DNA of 64,000 nucleotides. It comes from Zhengitettix transpicula. Its lineage: Eukaryota; Arthropoda; Insecta; Orthoptera; Tetrigidae. Shown here in pieces: positions 35,870 through 48,244 of this stretch (position 1 is its first letter; each line of letters starts with the position of its first letter). The notes beneath the pieces are model-generated. The model was not told the origin of the DNA. It made no database searches and saw nothing but the letters and a program-made list of their open reading frames with translations. The DNA is taken from positions 40,757,895-40,821,894 of the forward strand of contig CM073590.1 of the NCBI GenBank assembly GCA_037074705.1, given 5' to 3'. Made by a program: the position numbers and the translations under genes.

Positions 35870-37925
35870 CCCACCCAGACGGGAGTTCGTTCGTTCGGAT
35901 CTCAATATTGTTTAATATCCAATATGTTTTATGACTCCAATAATTGTGGATTATAATGGCAGTTCTCTACGTAGCTTCGTGAAGACATTAATAACGAGTG
36001 CGCACAGTTGGTATATAAATACAGGATAATTTTTAAATCGAATAATACAGTCACCTGAATTTTAGTGACCTCAGATGAATTTGATCAAAGAAACACTTAT
36101 GACGATAACAATTGAACGCGTCCCTGAGCCGTACCTAAGCTAATAACATTGCGGAAGCTTTTATACATCTACGAGAGTGTAGCTCGACTCATGACAAGCC
36201 TTGTGTTTGGTTTACAGGAAATGAGAGAGCAGACGGCGGAAGCAAAGGGATAAACATTGCTGCTCTCACTCTTGCAACATCAACGCAACTATTAGGTACA
36301 ACAGAGAGCGGGTAAACCAGAATCTATACACATCGGAGTAGTCTCAGTAGATAACTGAAGAAAGTCGACTAGGTGAACTAGTTTTAAAAAATAAGTAATT
36401 TATAAACATTCGTAATTTCCATCGGTATAGATTTTATCAGTTTTATGTCCGTGTGGAGTATTGTACAGTGGAAGAAAACCTTCAGATCCAGAGGGAATGA
36501 AATTACAGAAATGTATTATAATTACGATAGTAAAGAAACGTAAATAATAAATTTGTATTTCAAATTAGTTGGCCCAATAATGTTTGAATTTTCAAGGAAG
36601 AAGAAAATTATATTTAAATAAATTTGAATAATATTTGTTTGTACATGATATATTAAATTAATCTTAAATTGCATTTTAATTAAAGCTTTCCATAAGTGCA
36701 ATAAAAATTTGTCTAAATGAAGAAAATAGGGACACACATTTTAACAGAATAGACCTATAGCAATTAATTACTGATTAAATCACTACGAGTCTCTGTCAAC
36801 AATGAAGATTTTTATCAGGAGAACAATATTTATAAACTTTTAATTCAAAGGCTGAAAATGTTACAAACAAAATAACATATTCAAAACACATGAAGTTTTC
36901 AAGATAATTTCACCTAGAATCAGTGTCAATTTTTATCAGTACAACATTTTTAATGAGATTTCCGAGATAAATCTAATACGACAATTGTCTCCAATAAATA
37001 CATTCATTTAACTTCTTAATTCTTCCGAATTAATGGAATTAATGGAAAGTATCAGATTTTCTATAATAAATTGGTGCTAATTTGTATCTGATGGTCAAAA
37101 ACTAAAATTTATCTATCCATCACCAGCACACAACATATCCTTTTATTATAAAGAGGCATCATTGCAAAGCTGAAGAAAGAGCTTTTGGTTATTCCGGGAG
37201 GCCTGTACAAGTTATGAACTAAAAATATTATGGTAGAGAGTGAAAAGAAATTATTTTAAATTGTCTCAAACGATTCGGTGCTCTACTAATACAAACCTTT
37301 TTCTTCCTTTCCTCAAAATACGTTGTCGTGTCCCTTTGTTTTAATCTTTCGGTCTGTGTTCTGTTCGGAATATATAGCGACATTTCTCGACAAGGATTTA
37401 TTTCGCCACCTCGTTTGTGCGGTGTCTCTCTCTTTAAGCTCTTTCGTATTTGAACCACGTGACTAAAACAACAAGACTTGCCGAAACGTCGTGTGTTACT
37501 TATTTCATCACTTACGTTTGTCTGTTAATTAGCTACTTCAATATTTAATAAGTGTCCATGCAATGCAGACGCTTCATATTTTCAAAACGGGGAAATGTTT
37601 AGGACAAACTTTTATAGTACAAAATCTGCATTCCAGAAGCTTGGTTTTTTTTACTAAGTTGTACAAACATTTTACGATAGTCACGTAATTCGTTTGACAT
37701 ATTACAAGTTACCCTTGTACACCGATGATTGAAGAATTTCATATTGACTGCTCCTTGTTTTACTCCGAGAGCTCGCGAATTGAGATTGCAGATGCGGATG
37801 CTGATCCAGCTGGCGCACACGTGGCAGCTGCGACACGCGCCAGACACGCGCAGGTGCGGTGCGTCGCGATTCGATCTTATATACAAAACTTACGTCGGTA
37901 CAGTCAATAAAGATAGCATGTAGGC
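35870..37925. other. Mostly AT-rich DNA with a GC-rich patch at 37770-37875
   Basis: The patch contains a 67-nt stretch bordered by TTGCAG and AG|GTGCGG that could be an exon (M-R-M-L-I-Q-L-A-H-T-W in one frame). All frames are open there and no family is recognised. The open frames at 37228-37458 and 37599-37886 (minus) are unrecognised. Confidence 0.3.
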
Positions 37926-37929
37926 GTTG

Positions 37930-38302
37930 GTCTCAGCTTTCTTTAGGGGATGCCTTCTCCTCTCTTTGGTTCCCACAAGCCGAGGCACCTCGGTCAGTTT
38001 TCAGAGGTGTATGTTGCGGCGTCACATACCTTGGACATACGGCAAGTCTGCTATTCCTATTTCAACAGTCAGCTAGATGTCTCCTAAATTGGCCCAGGCA
38101 TTGAGAAGGAATGTGTCCTTACAGCAAATCACACTCCCGTCACCGGAAAGGCATGGGATAAGTACCAAGTGCTCAACCTACCTGACGACTGTTATTCAAT
38201 GGTTTTCCATTAATCACATTTAGGTGAATTGCCGTGCAGCATCCTTAAACTACGCATTCCCCTCATTCAATCCCCTACTATGCTAAAAGAGGGGAGTGGC
38301 CA
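37930..38302 (+). mobile_element. A-tailed retroposon, copy 5 (old, opposite orientation)
   Basis: It reads as the reverse complement of copies 1-4 with many substitutions and small deletions. CCACAAGCCGAGGCACCTCGG lies near 37973-37993, then an AGGCATGGGATAAGTACCAA block (about 38150) and CCCCTACTATGCTAAAAGAGG (about 38272-38292). It lies only about 280 bp from copy 4 in inverted orientation. Confidence 0.75.
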
Positions 38303-38577
38303 GTCCAGACTATTGATTGACCTACACACAGTCTATAATACACACCACACTACCAGTCAATAAGTAAATAACTACAGATCCTATGCACATAATCCACAAA
38401 TTTCAGACAAAATATCACTGAAAAATCGGTTATTGCTATTCTGAAAAAAAAGTATTAAGAATTGGTCAACGAAGGTTTGAAGATCGCTTCAACTACAAAG
38501 TAAACATGCAAATAATTAGGCCAAAATAATTGAGTCCCGGAAGCATGCAAATTTTTTAACATCTGGAAAACAGTTAA

Positions 38578-39136
38578 TTTTTTTTTAGTGTAATACGCTA
38601 CATGAGGGTAATCCACATGGTGGCAACTCCCCGTTAATAGCATAGGAAGGGATTTGAAATGGGGGATGTGGAAGGGTGGAGGAAGGTAGCCAAGGATTAA
38701 CTAGGTCCCCCGGGCTATAGTTTAAGGATCCTACCCGGCATTCGCCTAAAACTAATGCAGGACAAACCCTAGAAAACCTGCATCAGGTAGGTCGGGCATT
38801 GGATACTTGTCCCACGCCCTTCCGATAACGGGAGAAGAGTTTGCTGTGGGGACGCAGCATTCCTTTCTTCGTACCTCGACCAGTTAAGGAGGCAGTTGGC
38901 CGAATCTTCCAATTGGGAACAGCGAACAACTCTTACCGTATGCCCCAGGTCTGTGACCCCGGAACATACACCTCTCAAAATAGGCCGAGGTGCCTCGGCT
39001 TGTGGGAACCTTAGTTCAAAAACGGAGAGAGGAAAGGGCATCCCCAAAGGTAGCCCCATCCTGTCTTTCCTACCAGGTTCTGCCTGCGAGAGAACATCCC
39101 TCGCAGGTACGGCCTGCGAGAGAATAGCCCTCGCAG
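38578..39136 (-). mobile_element. A-tailed retroposon, copy 4 (longest, two terminal hairpins)
   Basis: Full-length copy from the T run (38578-38586) through GCTACATGAGGGTAATCCAC to the end. The end carries two tandem hairpin units, each CCTGCGAG-AGAAnAnCC-CTCGCAG, at about 39085-39108 and 39112-39136. The minus-strand frame 38769-39143 spans most of it. On the sense (minus) strand the element begins with the hairpins and ends with the A tail. Confidence 0.85.
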
Positions 39137-39139
39137 ACA

Positions 39140-42100
39140 GCAATTAGTTAATTTTGTTTAGAGGGATAAACAGTAAATCTCATCGATCCCTGTCTTTGCT
39201 GAGGCCGGCCAATGTGATTTAAACAAAAATATAACTTTTGAAAAGGGCTGATATAAATCTAAAAATGGTGTGTTACGTGATAAAAAAAGTCAGACTTTTT
39301 TTACCGCACAGACAAAATAGAAACGCTCTTTTATGTTCTTAACGGACATAACACATGAATGCGTCAATTGTCGCGCACAGTCAGTGCGAAATTATGGAAT
39401 TAGTCAAAGCTTGTCGGGCAACTCACCAATATTCGTCAGACTTTCGACTGAAATTTAAGGTAATCTTTTAAAGAAAAAAGATACAACTTCTTCAAACTAA
39501 ACCACACTCTGCAGACGCCTTAACATGAAGAAATGAGTTACCTATCAAGAGGTTTTGTAGTTCCAGACTATTAAATCACAGCGCATGAACTTGGAAATAT
39601 TGTCGGAATATGGTATATAGCGATAGAAAACATTCCGATAACCTGATCTGTGGACGACTCTATGATTTTATCACTTAATTTTGTCTGGTAGTTGGCTAGA
39701 CCTACTTCCTCCACTGTCCATTGCCTATAGCTGATTATGACTTTCATCGCCAAGTATAGTGTAATTATTAAAAACAGTTTTGATATGTTCTATATCACGG
39801 TTTTACGGTAGCTAAATGGATTTAATGAATCATTAAACACAATAATAAAATTCAAAATAGTTCGCACAAATTATTACTAAATGCTACATGATTTAGTGTA
39901 AATATTTAATTTAAGAACTGCTTTTTTAAAAGGGGAATGTTTATAAGCTTTAATGTGTGGTCGAGTTTTAATAGTTATAAAGTCTACCAATATTAATGTT
40001 TACTCGCCGGAAGTCGACATTCAAAGAACTTTCTTTAAGTCGGTGGCTGGCGACGGCAGATCCTTTATACAGCTAGGAAGAGAGGAACAAATCTGATCAA
40101 ATACTGTGCAGGTATAAATTAGAAAAATTCTAGTTTCAGTACTCTTGCTTCAAAATTCATTTCTACTTTAACCTGCATTAAATTTCACACTATCAGTAAA
40201 AATCTTCAAATTTTCTTCAAATAAATTCTTCCACTACCTATAATCGTTAACTACATCATTCTCCAACAATACTTTCATCTCTCATTAACTCATCCTCATT
40301 CTAACTGCTCTCTTTTCACCTGAACGTCCTTTAATATTCAACATCACATTGCTACTCTCCTTTTTGACCAATTTCTTCAATCGCTATTGTTGGTATTTCA
40401 CTTCGCTTGAGGTTTTCCGATAATTTCTGGCGCACCATTGACGTCAATGTCTTTCCTTTATTCTTTATATGCATTTATTTAATAATCTACCATTTTTTCT
40501 TAATTTTAAGAACATTCATATAAAATTAGGTTTAACAGTGAGAATTTCTGCCTCAATATTGAAGAGGGGTGTGGCACTTTATTGACAACTGCCCATAAGC
40601 AGTATAGTTTTTCACCCCCTTGCGCCCTTGTAGTTTTTTATTTACGAAAAACTCTACAAACTGCCACATTCTTGTGCTACAAATCTTAAAGCACAAAACC
40701 GTGCCGTACTATGAAAGAGAGAGAGGCAGCCGCATCAGGTGGCATAAGCAACTATACAGTAATTATAAATCATATTTTAAAATATTCCATAATTTAAAAG
40801 TAAAATAATATTCGTACATTGTTGGTGATATAAAAAAATTGCAATCAGTGGTCATTTTAAAGGGAAAAAACATTGAACAGATAACATAGTGCGAAAATCT
40901 ACCTCATGACCCTGCATACAATAATGCTCAGTGGCTTGTTTCGAAAATTAACATCATTAAAAATTTGTTAAGAGGAGGAAAAGTACTTTCTGGCTAGAAA
41001 TGGTAAAATAATTTAGCATTTAAAAATTAGACACTTGGAAATTAAATAGACAGAATTAGAAGTGTAGCAGCTTATGTGTGGGGCTAGTGTATTGGTAACA
41101 CTATGAATGATATAGTTTTATTATTTTACATACTTCTCCTTGTAAAAATGGTTCTTTAGGTGATGTAGTACATAACTTAAAAAAGTCACTAGCTCACTGG
41201 CCTGGTGGCACATACAAGATATGGACTATTATAGATATTGATTATAATCTAACCTGGACTAACAGAAATGATCCACTGTAATTAGTAATATTTGTATTCT
41301 GAAGAAAAGGAACACTGCTTGCAATAATCATTGTTTAACACTAATTAACTTTAAACTGGAATAGGATGAGATCTTAAAAATAAAGATACACATGCATATA
41401 TTTTCAATAATTAATGCTATTTATGATCAAAAGAAAACAACCTTACTCAGCAAATTCAGTTCTGTTCAATTTTAATATAATAAGTAAAAATAACTTATGT
41501 AAGTGTGTAAAATAATTGCAGAAAGGAGTCTCATATTTGTAGTCTCTTACATCCAACCTACGGTCATTACATGCATACCATTTTAGCATAAATAATGTGG
41601 CTCTGGTTTGTAGCTTCATACATAAACTGAAATCTTCTTATTTTCGACCTCAGGTATTTCCTCACTTTCTTTGTTGAGACTTTGACAACATACCAAAGCA
41701 ATTATATTATCTCCAATATTAACTTTTCCTTACAATCTACACATACTTTAGGAATGTTTTACTTTTCCTTTGGGATTTTTGTTTTATGTTCTGTACTGGA
41801 TGACTTTTATTTAAGTTTTTATGTCTCAGCTCTTTCCAAACTTTTTGTTTTCAGGGATGTTTTTTGCTTCCTATGGCATGCCATTCATTCATGTGTAGTG
41901 ACCTACTTACTGAACACTGCCTGTAAACTGTCAGAAATGAAGTTGCTGTTTTCAGTTGACCCATCCCTACAGTTTTAAACTGGAGAAATAAATTCACTTG
42001 ACGTGTTAAACAAATTCATAAAGAACAAGAAGAATGAAATTTTTTGCATGGCAGAAGTAATTGTTATTCCTTGTTACTCATGCCACCTATTTATCCACAC

Positions 42101-43085
42101 TCATATTTCCCCCCTAAAGTTATAACTCTTCACTGAAGGTGATCTTTAGTCAGTATGTTATCTGTAGGTGGTGGTTCCAAATGGTAGAAGAAGTGGAAAG
42201 TTTTATCACAGTAAAATGAATTGTTAAAATATTTTAATGTTATACTTCAGGACACTTTACAGACAGTCCAACTCTAATTTATTTATTATAATTTTCATAG
42301 TTATATTATTTGTATGACTAACCTGAGGTGTATGACCTGCCCTAGAGCAAAACACTAATTTAATTTAATTAATACATATACAAATAATGTATATTCAGTT
42401 ATATATACATAGTGAGAAACAACCATTCCCAGTAAAATCAACAACTTACCAGTAACTCTCAGCAGTATGGAATTGTTGGTACATAATTTTCTTCTGAGTT
42501 CCTAACTAGATTTAACTTTTATGAAAAGGACTATTTTGTCTTTTATATATATTAATGAAACTGAATCATAGCCTATAAAAATGGAAACAGTCATCAAAAC
42601 ATGCTTCATGATCCCTATTTAATTCTCTGTCTCATGGATGATGAATTTTATTTTGCGTTATCTTCTTCAGGCAAAATCAACTTTAAGTTACAGTTTGAGG
42701 AAGCAATGGCAATTAACATAACAAATAAATTAATGTGATCACCTATTAATCAATCATACCTGTTCCTGTCTCTCCAATTAAATAATCAGTGTGTTATTCA
42801 CAATCTGTCAATTGTCAATTGATTTGTGACACTGTAAGTAGGTAGCACAATGATTTAGTATTGCATTGTGTGCTCATTCCAACTGAAACACTCATTTATA
42901 AATTCCCAGAACTTTACAAGTGTTTTCTGCAGATATATTTCTTCCATTAATTACAATTCATGTTATCTGCACAAAATATAGTATTGGCTTTACCTAATCA
43001 TAGTGTAAAACCATTTATGTGTAATATAAATGTTCCCAGTGAAACAGCATATTTAAAATTTCTAGAAGTTGATTGATGATATTCA
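39140..43085. other. Long AT-rich interval without a supported gene
   Basis: The open frame at 41682-41978 (98 codons) is hydrophobic and low-complexity, without a motif. The part 41100-43300 may belong to the decayed LINE at 43090-43295, whose 3' side would extend leftwards, but I could not recognise its C-terminal protein blocks. Confidence 0.4.
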
Positions 43086-43089
43086 ATTT

Positions 43090-43295
43090 TTTTCAGGATA
43101 TTTTGTTACATGGCTAAACTCTATTACATGTCACCTTTTAAGTAGATATGATTTTAGCCACTCTATTGTTACTCTGCTGATGTCATAGCTTTCAATATTT
43201 GTAAATAAAATTTCATGGTTTATTATGTCATAAGCTTTGCACAGGTCAAGGTAAATACATGTCATTGTTCTCTAAATTCAATGCAATGGCATCAG
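43090..43295 (-). mobile_element. Decayed LINE reverse transcriptase fragment
   Basis: On the minus strand a block reads TCIYLDLCKAYDIINHEILF, then IEWLKSYL and further on EFSHVTKYPEKN. This matches the RT core FLDLSKAFDxxxHxILLxKLxxYGI...WFxSYLxxRxQ of non-LTR elements, with the first catalytic Asp retained. Stops follow. Too little is left to assign a family. Confidence 0.6.
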
Positions 43296-43299
43296 TTTT

Positions 43300-44530
43300 T
43301 CATATTTCTTTGAAAGGTTATTATTATATAACACATTTGGATAGGAAAGAGAGACAGTGATGCCAAATTACCTGAAATCAGAAGTTGGTCCAGTCTGGCA
43401 TAGGTGGAAGTTCAAATTTTCAGGGACCTGAGTCCCGTTTGTCAGGAAGGAAGATCTGAACTGCATGCCAGCCAGGCATGAATTATAATATTCATAGAAG
43501 GCTTTGTCAGAAAATTGCTACATTTCCTTAAAGTTTTGTCAAGAATTTCTTCAGTGCCAGAACAGTACAATAGTTTTAAGTTTGATAATATAGTTTCTCA
43601 GTTACATTTTGAAGAAATATACTATTGTTAACTTTATTATTTAACTGTGATGTTAATTAATATATAATTAAATTCTTAACTTACACTTTTTGGATCATTA
43701 AGTATTTTAAAATATAATTAGTGTAACATGATAATAAGTTAGAATTTATTAATTAAAATTTACATATGATACATAAAACATTTCCTCCCTATGATCATGG
43801 ACCTCTTCAGTTGTATCTAAAAATATATATAATGAAAAAGACAAAATAAATAATATTCAGTATAACATGGTTATTTACATAATTAACAAAATATAAATTG
43901 AATGGATATTATCCATCAAACAGAAAATTATGATAACTTCCAAGGTCAAAATGAGAAAAAACAATGTCACTCAAACACATCCGAATGTTGTAACTGATTT
44001 CTTTAAACACAAGAATAAAACTTTCAAAATATAATGTCTACACAATTTTTAATCATAACTGAATCATATATGAAATTTCAATTTTGAATTATTGAATTTA
44101 TACTGGACCTAATATGCAGCATTTGGGTCACCAAATGAGGGAAATAATTATATTCAATATCTAAAATTTTTATGTTTATCCAATCAAAGTACATCCTTCC
44201 AAATTTCATTTTTTAAGGCTACTTTCATCAAAGATTTTCTTTGAGACAAAGCTATAAGCATTATCAGTTTTTACTTAGGAATTAATATAAAATACTTGAG
44301 ACATGATCATAAAGAAAAATCTGTTTTGATATAATTATTTGATCAAGCAATGTGGAACTTTTTGGACTAACTCTTGTGGTGTTTTTCATTGTGCATATTA
44401 AACAGAATGAGGAAAAGATTCACAAGAGTTTACCTCCCTTTGTTTTCTGTAATAATGTCAACATTTAAGTCTCCATTAATAATAATTATTTTATTTACAT
44501 TTGTTACATCTATCAGCAATGTTTCCATTT
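43300..44530. other. AT-rich DNA without recognisable features
   Basis: No gene recognised. The higher-coordinate part may include more 5' sequence of the minus-strand LINE fragment. Confidence 0.35.
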
Positions 44531-44535
44531 GTGAA

Positions 44536-44537
<2 letters not shown>

Positions 44538-44583
<46 letters not shown>

Positions 44584-44597
44584 ATATATATATATAT
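44538..44597. repeat. AT microsatellite, left flank of a solo LTR
   Basis: An almost pure TA/AT run with one ATGTATG interruption. The LTR-like element begins with TGTAAT at its right end. Confidence 0.9.
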
Positions 44598-45805
44598 TGT
44601 AATAATTAACTGTAGATACTCTAATAATTAAATATGATGGGCTTTTAAATGAACAATTATAGACTTTAAAACAAACAAATTTTATTTAACAATTCTTGAA
44701 ACATTATACACTTTAATTTTATAAAAGCATCTCTTTCTCTCATGGGTCTTTACTCAGTTTGATAACGGACAGAACACTTAAATAATCAAAGAACCCAACA
44801 TTTATCTTTAAATTTAACAGAAATATTTAATCGTCTAGACATCGACGAGACTCATTAACGAACTTAGAATTACCAGATTGATTCTAAATTTAAAAGAGTT
44901 TATTTTATTAACAAAAAGAAGAGAATGATATGTGACTGTATCTTTTAATTCCGTTTACACATATTAATACCATAAATTTCAACTTACGAATACTCAGGAA
45001 CATTTGGCTCGTTCATTACACACAAACTTTATAGACTGTACGTTTACACACTGACTCTAACACATATTATTGGTTTGACGATAGCTGATTCTCCATACTC
45101 GGTGAAGGACATCCCACTTGCTCGTGGTGAAACTACTCGACGCTGGATGCTGTGTCCTGGTCTCCTACCATCGAAGACAGTGGTCAAATTTTGATATTAC
45201 TACAGATTGAACTTCTGCATACAAAAATGTTTATCGTTGAATAATTTTGCTATTTCTCTCGCAGGCTGCATTCTTTCTCCATACTGGGTGCTCACAGCTC
45301 CCCCTCTGCTCTGACACTCACCTCCAAGCTCCACGCTCAACTAACTCCCAAAATCTTATCTTCTCTTTATATATATGACCGTCCCTTCTCTCTTCTTTTG
45401 TCCCCAAAACTACGTTGCAACTGCTCGTTGACAGTTTCTCCATTACTGAGATTTACATTCTGCAATTGCTGTTCCTTAGCAGCAAAATATCTAGCCGCTC
45501 TGTCGTGTCACATCGAGAGAGGACCCGAAATTACTTTGCACTTGTATCCTCATCCCCCCGCATTCACACGTGCACTGTTCTAAAATTCTTCAGACCGCCC
45601 AACTGCCCCTTGATCCTAAGTCAACACGCCGATGGTCCAGCCCATTAATCAGACACAATGCCTTTCCTAAACAGATTTATCTTGCGACAGGCCACCCGCG
45701 CATGTGCCTTGCCCTGACTCCTTCATACTGATCCTAAGTACACATTGCCACTTCCTGTGACGGCCAAGACCATTAATCCGAAACAATGCATTCCCTCAAT
45801 GCATT

Positions 45806-45808
<3 letters not shown>
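44598..45808 (-). mobile_element. Solo LTR (1.2 kb) inserted in an AT microsatellite
   Basis: The element starts TGTAATAATT and ends GCATTACA, so the ends are TG...CA with the short inverted repeat TGTAAT/ATTACA. It is flanked on both sides by AT repeat, consistent with an ATAT target duplication. On the minus strand a TATATAAAG box lies at 45373-45365 and an AATAAA-type signal further on (about 44690-44680), so transcription would run leftwards. No internal gag-pol sequence is present. The U3-like part (45590-45800) holds two imperfect direct repeats, each starting GATCCTAAGT and ending near ACAATGC. Confidence 0.65.
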
Positions 45809-45851
<43 letters not shown>

Positions 45852-45890
45852 TTCCCTCAATGCATTAAATATATATATATATATATATAA
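45809..45890. repeat. AT microsatellite containing a second copy of the LTR terminus
   Basis: The AT run is interrupted at about 45849-45868 by GCATTCCCTCAATGCATTA, an exact repeat of the last bases of the neighbouring LTR (45788-45806), and then resumes. Slippage, or a second truncated insertion, would explain it. Confidence 0.85.
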
Positions 45891-45959
45891 ATCACTGTTT
45901 CGAGTTCAATAAATGGAATTAACTTCAATTAAATTATTTATTATTGTGATAGATAATTC

Positions 45960-46860
45960 AAAATGTTTTTCCTTATTTAAATATATAAATTTTTTCCGTT
46001 CTTTGGAGTTAACTCATGAACCACATTGACGGTATTAGATTTAAAGGTCCACCTATTTGATCCACCACTTGGTCTTCGTTTGGCGACACACGAATTTAAA
46101 AACGCTGTTCTTTGAGGAGAGTGAGGAAAAATGGCCGGAATCGCAGAAAGATTAGAAAAGAATATTCTGGCTTTGGTGTTTTGTCTGGTACCTCTCTTCA
46201 TTACCAGATTTATTTGATGGGCAAATAATGAACAAAATGAGCATTAGGATATAGTTCTCACACTTGCACCTGAACTCCATTCATAGCTGCACTCATAACA
46301 GCTACGCTTTCGTACATTTGCCCGATAAGTTTATTTCCCCTTTTCAAGATCTGCCTGAGCTCATATATAATGCATTCTGCTATAGAGTTTGCATTTTGGC
46401 CACTAGGGTTAAAGAATCCTCAGTCAGAATCTTTCAACAGGACACCCATCTGCATTGAAATATCTTAAGGGAATAACAAGCTGGAATACATCAGCAATGT
46501 CAGTAGTCTCATCAGTGATACAAATCTGTAGCGTTAATTTCTTTTATGATATCTTCTTTGACAACTTGAAGCAAGCGTCGCAGTAACTCGTTTTGGATGG
46601 TTTTCGAGGTGCCTTTATAACGAGTCATTCTCATGGTGCTATTTCAATGGCGAGTCTATTTCAGCAGTGTATTTAATGAGCCCCAGGAACACACCTCCAT
46701 TTTTTACTCTTGACGTTCATCATGTTCCCTTAAAGCCAATTCGTGCAAACCACAGAATTTTATGCCGTTTATAATTTCAGAAAGTGTCCCCCTATTCTTT
46801 AGATATTATTATTCCGACGCTCAACAGATTCCTTATATGTTTGACTTAAACTTGTCCCGA
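45960..46860 (-). pseudogene. hAT-superfamily transposase remnant (ZMYM1/DUF4371-like)
   Basis: Reading leftwards across stops and frameshifts gives GIKFCGLHELALREHDER, then GTSKTIQNELLRRLLQVVKE, a TDETTDIADVFQLVIPLRYF-like catalytic-region block, then YPNAHFVHY...QINLV-type sequence and FFSNLSAIPAIFPHSPQRTA. These follow the order of the DUF4371 / ZMYM1-type hAT transposases (HDE ... DETTDxSxxxQ ... HCxAHxLNL ... FFxxLxxIxxFFSxSxxR). Only the last piece (45977-46201) is an open frame. The element is dead. Confidence 0.75.
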
Positions 46861-46907
46861 TGTTCACAGAACCAAGCGTGGCAAGATAAAACATGCTGTT
46901 CCCGTTC

Positions 46908-46913
<6 letters not shown>

Positions 46914-46962
<49 letters not shown>
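46914..46962. repeat. AT microsatellite
   Basis: Uninterrupted TA repeat of about 24 units. Confidence 0.95.
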
Positions 46963-47426
46963 CGGAATCACAATCATGTTGGTAACAGTTGATAACGCGT
47001 CGCAGATGTTATACGCGGCAGCGAGACAATATATTATCACTAAAAAAAGAGTATCGTCTTTGTATTATTGTTGCGAACAAAGACATATATAAACACATAG
47101 ACTGGACAAGTCGCCGCCATATTTGAAGTAAATTGTAAACTCAGCCGCCATGTTTTATACCGTCAGGTGGCGATCCCCATCTTCTGCTAGAGTTGGACTC
47201 TGTCGCGCAAATGACCATAAACTAAATCTCTACGGACAATATATTTTAAGGTTTAAGAAAATATAACACATTTAAGGCATAGAAATATTTATTGACCTTT
47301 AAATAATATCAGTTTTGTATACAATTGCCTAATATTGCGTCCTCTTTCATCCATTGCTTTTTCTTTACGCATATAACAAATTCTGCAATTGAAGTAATGT
47401 TTTAATAAAACCTTTATTAAAATTGA
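46963..47426. other. Non-coding flank of the P-like transposon
   Basis: No open frame. It contains two GCCGCCAT boxes (about 47112 and 47150). A CCGCCAT also appears inverted near 48415, beyond the other side of the transposase remnant. These may be subterminal or terminal repeats of the element, but I cannot define the ends. Confidence 0.35.
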
Positions 47427-48200
47427 CTAGTGAGTTTCCTCTCTAAATTCGGCCGAATCTATTAAATGGTCGAGTTCACAAAATAAAATTTGTTTATGTC
47501 CCAATATCCGGAATACCTCCACACACACTTTTAATAGTAAATTCTTCTTTCCTATTTGTGTTTCGTTATTCCTCAATACATTTTCAGCAAGTTTAAATAA
47601 TTTCACAACGTCTTTAGACGGGTTGATTAACTTGTCTTTAAAGTCCTTTATTTTAATCAATCCCGTTTTTCTTTGAGAGCGAGGAGCAAGGAACCTCTAA
47701 ACAACCTAAACAGTTTAGTTTTTTTATCACCATCCTTACAACACTTCCTGAAATATATTCTACCACTTTTGCTGAATATAATGTTAATCTCTCATATTCA
47801 GGGATGAAATAATGATCAAAATTGTGATCTGTACAAGATTTAAAATTATTTTTTTCAATTGGTACAACCAGTGTTTTCAAAATTCCTCCCGTACTATTGG
47901 CACTTTTGGATGGTTCTATCTGCGTAATCAAATATTTCCTATATGCTGCTCTGAACTGTATTTCCCCCACATTTCGTATGCAAGAAAAGAAGAGTTCTAA
48001 ATGGTCCTGGCTCATTCTCCTACTTAATATAAATTTGAGAACTGGAGAATCGTTCCACACATACTTCTCTGCTAGTTGCCTCAAACTGAGAAGATCTAAA
48101 ACAATCCCACACACACCCATCTTCCTCATTGACATCCCATCCCAGAAACGTTCTGCAGTTTTTATATTTTCAATTATTTTGTCTGTATTTGGATACCTTT
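47427..48200 (-). pseudogene. P-element / THAP9-like transposase C-terminal part
   Basis: Two minus-strand frames join across a frameshift near 47655. The first (48135-47653, 160 codons) contains NDSPVLKFILSRRMSQDHLE followed by LFFSCIRNVG. This is the conserved LSQDHLELFFSxIRxxGG motif of P-element and THAP9 transposases. The second (47660-47427) supplies LINPSKDVVKLFKLAENVLR and the C-terminal tail. Codons before the first ATG (KIIENIKTAERFWDGMSMRK) continue the protein upstream. The N-terminal THAP domain and the catalytic core are not present in the window, so the copy is truncated. Confidence 0.8.
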
Positions 48201-48241
48201 CATCATCATCTTCTTCTTATTATTATTATTATTATTATTAT
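48198..48241. repeat. TCA/TTC/TTA compound trinucleotide microsatellite
   Basis: Runs of TCATCATCATC and TTCTTCTTC grade into about eight TTA units. Confidence 0.9.
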
Positions 48242-48244
48242 GCT

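Noticed and set aside
37780..37860. Possible 67-nt exon between TTGCAG and AGGTGCGG
   Set aside because: Open in several frames, no homology recognised, no neighbouring exon; kept only as a note on the interval.
41682..41978. 98-codon hydrophobic open frame, membrane-protein-like
   Set aside because: T-rich low-complexity DNA gives Phe/Leu/Ser frames by chance; no start context or partner exon.
44374..44631. 85-codon open frame rich in Tyr-Ile
   Set aside because: Driven by translation of an AT microsatellite.
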